The notes beneath the pieces were generated by a model. That model was not told the origin of the DNA and searched no databases. It worked only from the letters and a program-made list of their open reading frames with translations. The position numbers and the translations under genes were made by a program. Shown piece after piece: positions 47,020-59,396 of a DNA stretch of 64,000 nt. How positions within the stretch are numbered: the stretch's first letter is position 1; each line of letters starts with the position of its first letter. Source of the DNA: Nymphaea colorata (taxonomy: Eukaryota; Streptophyta; Magnoliopsida; Nymphaeales; Nymphaeaceae); contig NC_045150.1 in NCBI RefSeq assembly GCF_008831285.2, positions 17,868,600 to 17,932,599 of the forward strand. The letters run 5' to 3'.

Positions 47020-47720
47020 ACTAAATATCTGCCATTATCTCATACCTCTGTTATTATCTCATACACACTATATTATACTTTTGTCATTATCTCATACATT
47101 ATCATTCTCTCATATTTCTATGGTCATTTCATACCCCAATCATTATCTTATACCATTCTGTGTCATTATCTAAGATGCTATGAACATGACATAATGATAA
47201 ATGCTACAAGTATAAGATAATAACTGGGGTATGAGATAAGAACATGAGCATGATAAAGACATGGGTATGAGATAATAGATATGAGATGTTATGAGTTTAT
47301 AACAATGACATGGGGCATGAGATAATACACATTAAATAACAACATGAGTACGAGAATGTCAGGGGTATGAGATAATATATATGAGATGTTATGAGTTTAT
47401 AATAATGACACGGGGCATGACATAATACGTATTAGATAACAACATGAGTATGATAATGTGAGGGGTATGAGATAATGGGTATGAGATGTCATGAGTTAAT
47501 GATAATGACATGGGGCATGAGATAATGAGTATGACATAATGACATTTGTATGAGAAGGATAGGGGCATGAGATAATATGTATAAGATAATGACATGGATA
47601 TGATAATAACATAAAATATGATATAATGTGCATGAAATAACGACATTGATACGAAATAATGATAAATGTATGAGATAATGACATGATTAAAAATATTCAT
47701 TGTGTACATGTAATATTTGA
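47020..47720. repeat. Palindromic minisatellite A
   Basis: The left arm (about 47030-47175) is built from CATTATCTCATAC words. The right arm (about 47190-47690) is built from the reverse complement, GTATGAGATAATG, with ACATG spacers, repeated about every 25-40 bases. The arms meet at ATCTAAGATGCTATGAACATG near 47168. The two arms could pair. No protein frame of note is present. Confidence 0.85.
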
Positions 47721-48105
47721 GCATTAAAGTAAATATGTATATTAGTAGTGGGGTCCACGTTCGGCATATGCTTGTTATGTACTCGGAGTGGTGTACAGAC
47801 ATTGATCTCATAGAAAGATCTCATAGAAATTGGTGTTAAGTTGGTACTGGTACACAAGGAGGTTTAGCAACAAATAAAGCATATGAGAAACCATCTAGAG
47901 AATTGAAATTAGTCTTCATGTCCGTTATTTAAGCATCATGCAAAGAGTAGCTAATGCCTGTAAGGCTAAAGATTTCTTTTAGATCTAAATTGTTGCTTTA
48001 TAACGAACATTCCTAGTGACATATGACTAAATATTTTTAGCGACAGTTTTTATTTTTTAAGCCATCCTACAACATTCAAAGGTTGCACACACACACACAC
48101 AAACA

Positions 48106-48177
<72 letters not shown>

Positions 48178-48499
48178 AAATCTCCAAACTATTTGGACCT
48201 TCATCAACTTCCTGATGATGAGCACACCACCCAACATAATGCATCGAGGAGTGTGCTATGAGATGCCAAATGCCAAAAGATATAGTTACAATATATTGAC
48301 TGAATGGTAACACTATAGTTACAATTCAAAATCATACATCAAATTGAAACCATCTATTTGAAAGCATAGTCTAACTTTTTTTCTTTTCAACCACCTTCAC
48401 CACTGGTGGCAGCCCTCCACCATCAGATGGTTTAGATTTGATGTCCTCCAATGTAAGAAGAAACTGAATGTCCTACCCATAGTGTTATTGCTTTCATAT
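47721..48499. other. Spacer between the two palindromic minisatellites
   Basis: Unique-looking AT-rich DNA with a composite (CA)n(TA)n(TG)n tract at 48086-48172. No gene or element ends were found. Confidence 0.5.
48086..48172. repeat. Composite self-complementary (CA)n(TA)n(TG)n microsatellite
   Basis: About 22 bases of CA repeat (with one A interruption), about 35 of TA and about 30 of TG follow in order. The CA arm can pair with the TG arm and the TA core with itself, so the whole tract is one near-perfect palindrome. Confidence 0.92.
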
Positions 48500-49030
48500 A
48501 TCATTGTCCCATACCTCTGTTGTTATCTCATACACATTATATTATATATATTTTTTATTATTTCATATCATTGTCATTATCTTATATTTATGTAATTATA
48601 TCATACCCCAGTCATTATCTCATACAATTCTCTATCATTATCTCAGATGCTATAGACATGAGAAAATCACAAACGCTACAGGTATGAGATAATGACTTGA
48701 TATTAGATAATGTGTATGAGATAAGAACATGAGTTTGATAATGACATGTGTATAAGATAATAGGTATGAGATGTCATGGGTTCATAATAATGACAAGGGG
48801 CATCAGATGAGTATGAGATAACAACATGAACATGATAATGATGATAGGGGTATGAAATAATTGGGATGAGATGTTAGGGGTTCATGATAATGGCATGAGA
48901 CATAAGATAATGAGTATGAAATAATGACAATGGTATGAAAATAGTAGGGGTATAAGATAATAGGTATGAGATAATATCAGAAATATGATAAGGACATAGA
49001 CTATGAGATAATGTGTATGACATAACAATA
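48500..49030. repeat. Palindromic minisatellite B
   Basis: It has the same design and word order as the block at 47020-47720. It opens CCATACCTCTGTTGTTATCTC, has a left arm of CATTATCTCATAC words, a junction TCTCAGATGCTATAGACATG at about 48643, and a right arm of GTATGAGATAATG words. The two blocks align through most of their length, so one is probably a copy of the other or both are members of a repeat family. Confidence 0.85.
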
Positions 49031-51049
49031 AGGTACATTATTAAAATTAGTAAAAACATTTATGTGATTCAGTCTAGTTCAACGCCCGAGGCTAGCGTGA
49101 TTTGAATTCAGGTCTAGGCAGACCCTAGACTATTTTCATGGTTCGAACCGTGGGTCCCAAAGCCATACTGAGACAGACCCCTTCTTTAACACTGTCGACA
49201 ATGAAAAGAAATAATATAAACTTTTTTGTTCACCCTAAAGCAAGTGGGGTCGTGGTAAAGACAATTTTGAACTCCTTTCGTTTCGCATAACTTTTGAGAA
49301 AGACGAATCGGGATGGGCATGGTCCCTTTTTGTCCACATTGCATCACCATAGTCATTGGAAACTGTAGGGATGTTCAATGCTCGGCCTCGACTCGTATAA
49401 GTTCCATTTAATCTTGTCAATAAACAATTCTAAGTTTAAATTAAAACTGAAGTTATAAAACGAGCCGAGTTCGAAGAGCTGCAAAGCATGTGATTCTCAA
49501 ACTCAGTTTTTATTCCCTTCTTATTCTGCTGCCTTTTCAGATAAAATGAAAATGGATGTTTGCAAAGAAAACTTTTCTTAGCATTTGGTAACGGTGCGAG
49601 ACACTGATATGTAAAATTTAGTTAAAAGAGACACTTATATGTATATATATAAATTTATATTTGAGTTTTTAAAATACTGAAAAAGAACTCCCCTACTTTA
49701 GTTAGGGATGTCAATAAATCTAATTTGGATCAATATTTGACTGAACTGCTTCCAAAAATAAATCGGATATCAAAACAATTTAACAAATCGGATCAGATTT
49801 ATATTTAAGAAAATGGCCTCCGATCAGATTCTGATTTGGGTTCACATTTAAACAAGTAATTGATAGGATTCTAATACCAATCCTTTTTAAAGGTCGGTTC
49901 TTGACATATCATAATGAATCGATTTGGTTTAACAGTGGAACTTAAGTTTCATTGCGAATTTAAAACCAGGCTCAGAGATGAAATTCAGATATGGTATAGG
50001 CTTTTTTTTTTTTTCCAATCGCGATTGTATTTGAATAGGTGAACATTCAATAAGAAATATATAATTAAGAGTACATCTGATTCTAATTTGATCAGTTGAT
50101 ATCACTTACTCGAAATCATTAAACTTTGATGATGTGAGTATCCTCGACCTAATCCATGGTTGTGCCATTGGCCATTTGAAAAGAGACTGTAAATATTATA
50201 AACATCAGCTTCTACTTCAGTGTGTTTGCTTTACCCGGATTTCAAATATATGGACTTAATGTCAAGCACCCTCCATCTAATGATTTGCCCTGCCATCAAA
50301 CAGGACCTTAAGTAAAAAACAAAACGTGAAGCTTCACCATTAGTAAGTTAAATAAGATATAAAAGTTAAGTTCTACTATTGTTTATAAATATATCAGGTG
50401 ATATGGGGCCGTTGCCGTCGATTCGGCTGTTACTGACCTCATATTTGACATGTTTTACTTATGGCCTGTCGAACTCGTTCTCATTTCGCATTCCTGCAAG
50501 CCAGCTTGGACCAACAACACTCCACGCCAAACCGACCCCAAAATTTTTTATTCCCTAACTTAGTGGTCCTAACTAGTTCCAGCCAACCTACATGTCGGCC
50601 ATATTTTTCTAGCGTGTTTGATTGGTGACAGAATTTTATGAATGTGCAAAATGAAGAATCACGATATTAGGTAAAACATGAAAGTATCACATTTTTTTTA
50701 TGTTTTTTCTGCTTCTGTACAAAATTGTTGTATTTTAATTTTGTTGATGCTTTTAATATTTTAATGACTATTGAGATTTTGATTCATCTTTTTGGAAGAA
50801 AATTAGCAAAAAAATTAAAATTTTATCATTTTTTATTGAATATATATTTTAAACTTTCTAAATCCTTGAGCTTGTTGTTGGGACATTCAAAATTCACAAT
50901 TAATGCCTCAGGAAAGTCGCAGAATAGAAAACAAAAAAAAAAGTAGAAGACGATATCTGAGACAACAGTAAGAAGCGGCTTTTTATTATCTACAAGTTCA
51001 AATATCTGAGACCCTTTTACGCATCGACTAATCTAAAAAAGTCAGATTC
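49031..51049. other. Intergenic region upstream of the NPF gene
   Basis: AT-rich sequence with no recognisable frame. At about 49366-49485, GGGATGTTCAATGCTCGGC faces GCCGAGTTCGAAGAGCTGC, a weak hAT-like terminal-repeat pattern. At 49704, TTAGGGATGTCAATAAATC resembles another hAT-like end, without a partner that I can place. Confidence 0.4.
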
Positions 51050-51073
51050 AGAGAGAGAGAGAGAGAGAGAGAG
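51050..51073 (+). repeat. (GA)n tract in the NPF leader
   Basis: A GA run of 24 bases ends four bases before ATG 51078 and likely lies in the 5' UTR. Confidence 0.9.
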
Positions 51074-51077
51074 CCTA

Positions 51078-54000
51078 ATGGCGATCTCTGAAGCGCTCTC
51101 TCCACTGATTGGTGGTAGCAGTGGCGGTGGCGGGACCTATTACGTCGATGCCGCCGTGGATTTCAAGGGGCGGCCCGCGATCCGGTCGAGGTCCGGCGGG
51201 TGGACGTCCTCCCTATTCATTATCGGTCAGTAATTAGCTTCTCCTTCCCTGAATTGGGGCCTCTGTTTTTTCATTTCCCCTTTTCCGTCCGACCCTAATC
51301 AAACCGTAACTGAGAAAGAAGATGAACATTTTTGGGGTATTGGGGAATGATTTACTTGTTGGTGGTGTAAATATGAAGGGGTGGAGGTGTCGGAGAGGAT
51401 AGCTTACTACGGCATCGTTTCCAACCTCATCACGTACCTGACGGTGTCGCTCCACCAGTCGACGGCCGCGGCGGCGGAGAGCATCAACTTGTGGTCGGGG
51501 GTGGCCTCGCTGCTGCCGCTAGCCGGAGCCTTCGTCGCCGATTCCTTCCTGGGCAGATACAAGACCATCCTCTTCTCCTCCTTTCTCTACCTCCTGGTAA
51601 GAAACCATATCTCTTCTATACCTCTCTCGCTTGCTCAATCCGAGCCGTTGGTTTCCACACACTGATGGTCAAGAAAAAAATCATGACCAACTAGTTTCCC
51701 CGTGGGAGGATTTTTAGGCCTCATGTTTTCTTACCTGTCATTTATTTCATACGCTTTAATGTCAACCATCCCAAGAATTGTTAAATTTTCTGAGCCAAAA
51801 ACGGGAAAACTGTGGCTCTCCGAGATTTTTCCTCGGTCATGCGATTTTCGTGGGAAAGTGAGCCTCAGTTCCTGTCATAGGATTCCTTTCCACTCAAAAA
51901 TCCAATCAGAGTAACCCTGCTTAGAACAAGGGAGCTTACATTAGCTCCTCTTACTTGCCAAGGGCTTGTTCTAAATTGAAAATTGTTTTAGGGGTTTTGT
52001 TTAGCTGGCTGTCTGACGGCGCTAACTCATAGCTGAGGCATAAACCCAAACCTCAAAAGAGGGGGATGGGGATGTCTGGAGAAGCCCTACCTTGAGATCC
52101 GGTGAAAAGCATAACACCAGGGGTCTAGAGACTTTCAATCCCATCATCATACACCATAAACAAACCTTTGAAGGGAGGGGAGAGATTAATTTTATGGTTT
52201 TAAATTCCCGGCAACCAATAGTCTCTGTAACGTAGATGCAGTTCCTAAAGAAGGAAGTTGTCTGAACTCGTAAAAGCTGCAAAGAGTCTGCTAATTTTGT
52301 GGGCATTACATGTATGTTGCGTCATCACTTTTTTTTGTGCCAAGTGCCTTTTTACCTGTTTTGTTTGGTATCTCCCTCTCTAGCTTTTTAATGACATCAA
52401 TAAGTTAAAGCGTGGCTTTTTTTTCATTGTGAAACTTGAAATGGAAAAATTACCCAAAGCAGCCCAAGTTTTGGCAATAATGACATCAGAAAGATTATAG
52501 ATAGGTGGAGGAGGCTTTAGATAGATAAGTGAAAGGGGCTTTCGGAAGATATATGTTTTACTTTTTAAGTTTTACCAGTAGAAACATTTTAGAAATGTAT
52601 ACTCGACAACACATGGTTAACATACAACCGCGCCTCAACTTTTCGTACAAAATCATTAATAGACAACTGTCTCTCAAAAAACATTAAAAAATTAAAAGGA
52701 TAAGTGATAAGATTACCCTCTAAACTAAAAAAAAGTTCCTTTAAAACAGAAGGTCAAAAGCGTTAGATGGTGAGGGCGGTGGTATGTATTATTTGGCCTC
52801 ATTTATTTTCAATCTTTCATTTACTTGTTTTTGGATTGTGTTGTGTTGTGCCCCTCACTTTTTATAAAAGTTGAGGGATTTAGAAATTTTTTTGAAATAA
52901 TGCCCCTCAGCAAAAATTTCAAATCACTTTACTATGTCAAGATTGACTCCGAGGGCGGGGCTGGTCACCTTCACCTTCGTCATTAAAAGAAACCATTTTT
53001 TAATTAACTGGCCGATTCAGCTTCACGACTGGAACGCCACGCCATGCATAATTCCTTACCCCCAAGTCCACTCAACTGTGCTTTGAAAAGCGTAATAAAA
53101 GTAACACTCATTAAACAACCGATTCAGCTTCAAGCCACATAACAAAAAAATCGGCCAATTTACGGAAGCCCCTGAATCGGCTTCTGCATTGGATAAAAAA
53201 AGGAGATAATTCGATGCGAATCGGTTGATTCAGCTCGATTTTAATAACATAATGCATGCCACTGCGGTCTTCACCTTCCGGCTCACCGTGCCATCATCTT
53301 GCCGTCTGGCAATGGGCGACATATATATATATATATTTAATTATTTGTCTATTATTTATATTTTTCGAAGATAACTTTATTTTAGAGGGACAATCTTGTC
53401 ACTTGCTTTGTTATTTAATTAGTTAGGCAGAGAAGTTGGGTTGTCTCTCGAAAGTTTGGATGACATTTTCTAAAACCTGGTTTTGTTAAAACTTAGTTTT
53501 TAAATAAGTTTTCAAGACCTCGTTTGCTTGTTTGGATGACCAGGCAAAACCTAGTTTGTGTTTGGATGACAAAAAAAGAGTTTTTGAGGATACTTGTAAA
53601 AAAAAAACCAGTTGATATAGTTATGTTATAGTAAAACATTAGGAGTAGTTTCTCATATAAATTCCATTATCTACGGTTTTATCAAATTGGACAATCTTGT
53701 ACTATGTCATCTTGCTTTACCAAAACAGAGTTTTCGAAACAGGTTTTTCATCACCATATCAAAACTGAGTTTTGTGAAAGATGGGCTTGCAAAATCTCCA
53801 GTTTTCATGTCATCCAAACATCACCAAAACTTGATTTTAGTGGTGTAATCCAAACAGCCCCTAAAAACTTTCGTAAAATTTAGTCTAAAGTCAGTTGAAG
53901 CAGAACTTTTTTTTTAAGACGTCCTTAATATTTGAATCGCTAAATAGACGAAAATACAAATAGTTTACTTCAGTTGAATGATTGTACACTCACGTCATTG

Positions 54001-57000
54001 TGGACCCGAATAACTGAGGCTGGGTTTGGATTAATCTACTTATTCGGGTCAGAAGTTCTGGTGCCCATATCCCCACGTTCAATTGTGGGTCGGGTCAGAT
54101 ATTGTCAGTTATCCGGTCTGACTACTTAGCAGAAGGCTGCAGAGCACGGGGAGGGACCGCCGCCCCATTGACTAGGCGTTCACTAGGGAGTGCATGGACT
54201 TGGAAATTTTTTTCTAATTTTTTCTGATGTGATCTGGATCTGCACCTTGATGCAGTCTTACCTGAATTGGCCTGGATTCCAATCAAATTGGTTTCGCACG
54301 TTTACTGAATTTGACTTAGTCCAATTTTACGTCACGGATCAAAATTTGGATTTGGAAACCCTTTTAAGATGGAATTTGAATGCGACTGGCATAGGCAATT
54401 GGGTAGCAGCGTGCTGTGACCCCAGTCTAATATCAGACTGAAATTGAACTGAAATCTGGTTATGAAACTGCATATCAAATTTGAATTTGATTAGCAATTG
54501 GACCTAAATTTCTTTCAAAGCTCTAACTAAAGATTGAAAATTATATTGGTACTGGAATGTTTTAGAACTTAGAACCCTTCACATCCCTATCAATGCCCTT
54601 CGATGGGTGATGAAGTTACAGAAAACCCTGGTGTAGAAGTAAATGTTTTGAAAAATGTTAGATTCTGTTGGGTGATTAAATTAGATATGCTGGAGAGTAA
54701 GAAGCAAATCGGACGAAGAAAGGCATATTTTAAACAATTCCTGGTAACCATGATTGGGCACTTCAGTTCATCATTCATATATATAATCACGACGGTTTTT
54801 TTATTTGTTTTTTTTTTTTAAATAGCATCTTAATTCAGTATAAGTGTTTCAAAAAGCAATAAAATTGAAGTATTCAAAACAATGATGACAAATGAGATGC
54901 GTGGCACCGCACAAGTATCAAGCTGTTAACCTGATAAAGTCTAAGGTTTGGCATTCTTTTATGATCTCCTCGTTTTTATCTTATTGGCATTGTTATATTT
55001 TCCATGTTTTGTTTGCTGATACGATTCCTGGGATTTTTCTGGTCTAACTTTTTCTCGACAATTTCCCTCCTTCGAGAAACTTGGTAGCATAGTTTCTTAC
55101 ACACACAGCCGTTTATAGAAGAACTGTCTCAGCAGAGAAGCACGTTTATGCTCCATGTAACAGCTATTCAGATAAGGCTCAAACTAGTTTGCCACTTGTT
55201 AGCCATGCACAGACACGATGTCTTTCTCAGCTAACGACCCAAAACAACTCTGTTTGATCCATTGGCAAACATCATGAGCCCTTTTCCCGGTAGTAATTCT
55301 TTTATCGAATTTGATAGCGATCGCACTGTGATCCCAACGTTTCCTAATTTTTTGCCATAAACGCTAAAGACTGACTTATGGGCTTTCAAAATTCATTTGT
55401 GATTGGGCCTCATTCACATGATGAACTCTCTGTTTGTAAATGGATATAACTCTCAACGTTTGACGGAAATTCGCTAGTTGGTTCATGGTTGGTATCAATT
55501 TTCAGCTGAAAAAATGCTAACTAAAGACTTGCGACTTGTCTGGGTTTGCAGGGTTTGGCTCTCCTGACACTTTCTGCTATATTTCCAATTGGCTGCAGTG
55601 ACAATGCATCTTCATGTTCCTCGTCAAAATTTCAACTAGTCTTTTTTTACCTCTCTCTATATTTGGTTGCTATCGCTCAAAGCGGCCACAAGCCTTGTGT
55701 TCAGGCATTTGGCGCAGATCAATTTGATGAGACAGATCCGGAGGAGAAGAAGTCCAAGGCCTCTTTCTTCAACTGGTGGTACTTTGGGATGTGTCTCGGA
55801 ACTCTATGCTCAGTTTCTGCTATTAACCTTATCCAGGAAAATGTTGGCTGGGGTCTTGGATTTGGATTGCCATGCCTATCGATGGCTATGTCACTCGTAG
55901 TTTTTTTGGTTGGGACATTTCATTATCGTTTTAAGATAGCTGAAGTGGAAAGCCCCTTCACAAGGATAGCACGAGTTTTTGTTGCAGCAATTCGAAGATC
56001 AAAATGGGCAGAAGAAGAAATGGAAAGCCAAATTGGTACTTCCAGTGCCAGCCACACAAGGTTAGAAATGTGAAAAGTTTTGTTATTAGCTTGTTCAACG
56101 AGAGGTGTCCATTTATTTTCACGTAACGATGCTATAATCTCGGCAGATGCTTATGAAGCGCATAAGTGTCCTTCATGCAATTTGTTATACAGCGGTTAGA
56201 GAGTGTAGCTCCTCATGTTTAGTGTCTGTCTTGAGCATGGGTCTAACCTCAAAATGGTTGTAGTTAAATAGGAGAATCTATTTGCAGGTCATCTAATATA
56301 GGAGCCTAGAGTACTTTATATGTCAACGTAGGTCTGTGATGATCACAGTTGGGCTTGTCATCTTAGCTTCAGCTAGATCTTGTCTTGAAGTGGTTGGATG
56401 GTTTCAATTCCTTTGAGGACCACCGAACAGCATTGTTTATAACCCTCCAGAAAGATGAATAATCAAAACCTTTGTCAGCCTTTTTTGTTTTTTTTTGTTT
56501 TTCAGCTGCCAGGGCTGTTCTTCCTTGAGCGAACTTGTTTAGAATCAGGATAACTAAAGCCTTAAAGTACATATATTATCTGCTGAGGATATTTAATTTC
56601 AACACCCTCATGTAGATGATTCGTCGTATGGATGCCTCATTTTGTCTCCTAAGTCCTAACAAATATCCCCTTGTGCTGTGGAAAGCTTTATTAAGTAATA
56701 TAGACTAGGGGTTAGCAGCATGCATTTTTCTGAAATAACATGTAGTATAGATAAAAGGCTTTGATTATGTGTTGGTAGTTATTTCACATGCCTTGCTTTC
56801 TCAATATTCTTGTTTTACAGCTTCCTTGATAGAGCTGCAGTACCATTGAGGTCAGATTTTTCTTCACCATCCAAAAAGGACAAGTGGATTGTATGTTCTG
56901 TTGCACAAGTAGAAGAGGCTAAGGGAGTTCTTCGCTTGATCCCATTATGGGTAACATGTTTGATGTATGCAGTTACATTCGCTCAGTCATCAACTTTCTT

Positions 57001-57694
57001 CACAAAGCAAGGCAGCACAATGGAGAGGAAAATTTTTCCCGGCTTTTTGGTACCTGCAGCAACATTGCAGAGCTTCATCAGTATCTCTATAGTTGTGTTG
57101 ATCCCCATATATGATAGGGTTCTTGTTCCAGTTGCTAGGGGTGTCACAGGCATCACCTCTGGCATAACAATGCTCCAGAGAATTGGAACTGGAATGTTCT
57201 TATCAATAATTTCTATGGTGGTAGCTGCCATTGTGGAGTTGAAGAGACTAAATGTTGCAAAAGATGCAGGTCTAGTTGACTTACCAAAGGCAACTGTGCC
57301 CATGAGCATATTGTGGTTGGTTCCTCAGTACCTCTTGTTTGGACTTGCTGATGTCTTTGCAATGGTGGGTTTGCAAGAATTTTTTTATGATCAGATGCCC
57401 GATGGATTACGTAGTATGGGCATGGCTCTTTATCTTAGTGTTTTCGGGGTTGGGAACCTCTTGAGTAGCTTTCTCATTTCCCTGGTAGAAAACTTGAGCA
57501 GTGCAGGAGGAGAAAGTTGGTTCTCCAATAATCTTAACCGAGCACATCTAGATTACTTCTACTGGCTATTGGCAGGCCTTAGCACTTGTGGATTGTTAGC
57601 ATATTTATTGTTTGCTAAATTTTATACATACAGGATCAGACACCCAAAACATTTTATATCAGTGACGACAGATACCAAAGGCAGCAATGCGTAA
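51078..57694 (+). CDS. NRT1/PTR family (NPF) proton-coupled transporter, four exons
   Basis: Exons are 51078-51225, 51379-51596, 55552-56060 and 56821-57694. Phases close to 582 residues, a normal NPF length. A hydrophilic N-terminus with [16 protein letters not shown] leads into the E-x-x-E-R proton-coupling motif [11 protein letters not shown] (E52, E55, R56). [10 protein letters not shown] follows. The PTR signature [16 protein letters not shown] (167-182) and FFNWWYFG (194-201) are intact. A cytosolic loop with EEEMESQ precedes FLDRAA in exon 4, and six more hydrophobic segments follow with [21 protein letters not shown]. Members carry nitrate, peptides, hormones or glucosinolates; the substrate here is unknown. 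The N-terminus resembles subfamily NPF5. Intron 1 has a weak acceptor (ATATGAAG). Intron 2 is 4 kb and repeat-rich. Confidence 0.92.
51597..55551 (+). other. NPF intron 2
   Basis: The donor is GTAAGA after CTCCTG, and the acceptor is TTTGCAG before GGTTTGGC. It holds a foldback-like block at about 53430-53870 (GTTTGGATGAC words in both orientations). Related GATTCAGCTTCA words occur near 53017 and 53123. ACATCCCTA near 54580 looks like a hAT right end. No coding region was seen. Confidence 0.6.
53430..53870. repeat. Foldback-like MITE block with GTTTGGATGAC words
   Basis: GTTTGGATGAC occurs near 53455, 53532 and 53560. Its complement GTCATCCAAAC occurs near 53810, and ATCCAAACAGCCCCT near 53848. 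AAAACC.GGTTTTG-type words alternate with their complements between them. The right end resembles plant MITE termini of the GGGGCTGTTTGGAT type. No clear target duplication was found. Confidence 0.5.
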
Positions 57695-59314
57695 GTGGAT
57701 GGGTTGTACCCAAAGATGCTTTATGACAACGGTGCTGGTATAGGTATTATCGGTCATGGTTCCAGTTGTATACCTGTAAGGTTATTAACCCAAGGATTAA
57801 AATCTAAAAGATCTCTATTAGTAAACTTTTCTCTAGCTTTATAAACAAATAGGTCTCGTTGATAATGGTTTAAGAGAATCAATCATTCTAAAGAAGTTCT
57901 ACACGCAGGCAAGGGAAGGCTTATGGTACAGAGAACGGCATTTCTTGTGCTGGAAAGGAATTTCCTATCTGTTGTGCTTACTCACATATGACTAGCATAA
58001 AAGTATTTCTTCGTGTTTCCATTTCAGTTATGAACTCTCATCAATTAAATGCCTCCACTTGTATTCATATTTTTTATTTTTACTATTTATTCATCTAAAT
58101 ACTTCTGGTTACACATTATTACGTGTGTCTAGCTTAAATGTTAACAAAAATATGCATATTATTTGCAGTAGGCTATTTGCTTCTCTTCAAAGACTGCCTC
58201 GTACATTTGTTTCATGTCTTTATACAGGACAACATTTTCAGTGCTTCGTCCAAACAAATATGGTGTCTGAGCGGCTGATTTTTGGTATATAAGTGTCAGT
58301 ATCTGCCTGATATAAGATATAATTCACTTAACATTGGATTTTTTCCCCATGAATATATGCTAATTCCAGAAAGAAGACATTGCATGGTTAATGCAGTCAC
58401 CTTGTCACCTGCTCATGCATGCACGCGCAAGGTTTTCTGCTTTTGATTGGGAAAAAGCAAGCCGTATTGTTTATCCCCATGATGGCTCACCAAATGACAT
58501 ACCTGTAGGCATTAGCAAGCTCTAATTCGTACTTTATTTCATTTATAAAAGAAAAGGCACCTCTTTCCCATTTCAGGCGTATCTCCCTAGTAGTGCTACA
58601 CAATCAGCTTTGGAAGGCCATTTTTTGTCCCCTGAACTTTAGCATCACGATCAAGATATTAAAATTAATAACCTTGCCCCCAATTTCACATGAAACTGGT
58701 TTGCTGCAGAAAAATGTTACAAAACTTGTGGTTGCTACTGCGTGGTGATATTTATTATGTAAGAGTATGTGAAAAAAATGCCAATGAGTGAGGGGTGCTA
58801 AGTTAAGGTTTGGGCCGAGTCAGGCCCGATGCATTTTCTTCACACGTCTAAAGCATATGGGAAGCGGCATACTTGTAATATGTATTATTCTTTTGTGTAT
58901 ATTCTTCTCTCTTCTTCTCTTCCTCTTGTGCCTTTTTAAGTATTAGGTGGTGGTCTGACATAAAGCCAATGAAAATGTTAGGTTTTGCCCATGAAAATGT
59001 TCTGTAAGAGTTTCTGATTTTTGTCATAATCTCAAACTGCAGATTTCTGCTCTAATTTTAAAACTGTCGATTTCAGCCTTAATTCTTACATCCATCATTT
59101 TCTGCCCTAATTTCCAAAGTTGTCTGCCTTAATTCCTAAAACTCCTCATTTTTTGACCTAATTCCTAAACTGCCATGAGAGTTCCTAATTTCTGTCCTAT
59201 TTTTACACAAAACTGCAACTCAACTATCATCTAGAACCGTACCAACTACTTGATATGGAAGCGCCAAATAGTTCCCTTTATTAAGAGCCATTGTCTCTAT
59301 GGACATCTCAACGG
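57695..59314. other. NPF 3' flank and intergenic DNA
   Basis: No gene is seen. GGTGCTGGTATAGGTA near 57730 is reminiscent of the interior of the MULE-like MITE at 21098. The final 500 bases may be the unrecognised 5' LTR of the copia remnant that follows. Confidence 0.4.
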
Positions 59315-59396
59315 CACCAATCCTACGCTATCAGAGTGGATCATGCGAGAAGTGACACCAATCCTGCGGCATCAGAATGGATCATGCGAGAAGTGA
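59315..59396. repeat. 41-bp tandem duplication near the copia primer site
   Basis: Two adjacent units start CACCAATCCT at 59315 and 59356 and end GATCATGCGAGAAGTGA. They differ at four or five positions. The first contains CTATCAGAG, a decayed form of the TGGTATCAGAGC primer site. Confidence 0.85.

Noticed and set aside
47389-47811. 140-codon minus-strand frame rich in Ser, His, Tyr and Ile
   Set aside because: It is a translation of the minisatellite repeat, so the periodic peptide has no meaning.
49125-49170. GGTTCGAACCGTGGG, which resembles a tRNA T arm
   Set aside because: No acceptor stem partner or A box was found upstream.
57720-57780. Possible third MULE-like MITE (GGTGCTGGTATAGGTA)
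   Set aside because: Only interior-like words match; no TATGTCACA end or 9-bp repeat was found.
58059-58292. 77-codon frame downstream of the NPF gene
   Set aside because: Hydrophobic and AT-driven, no family motif and no splice context.
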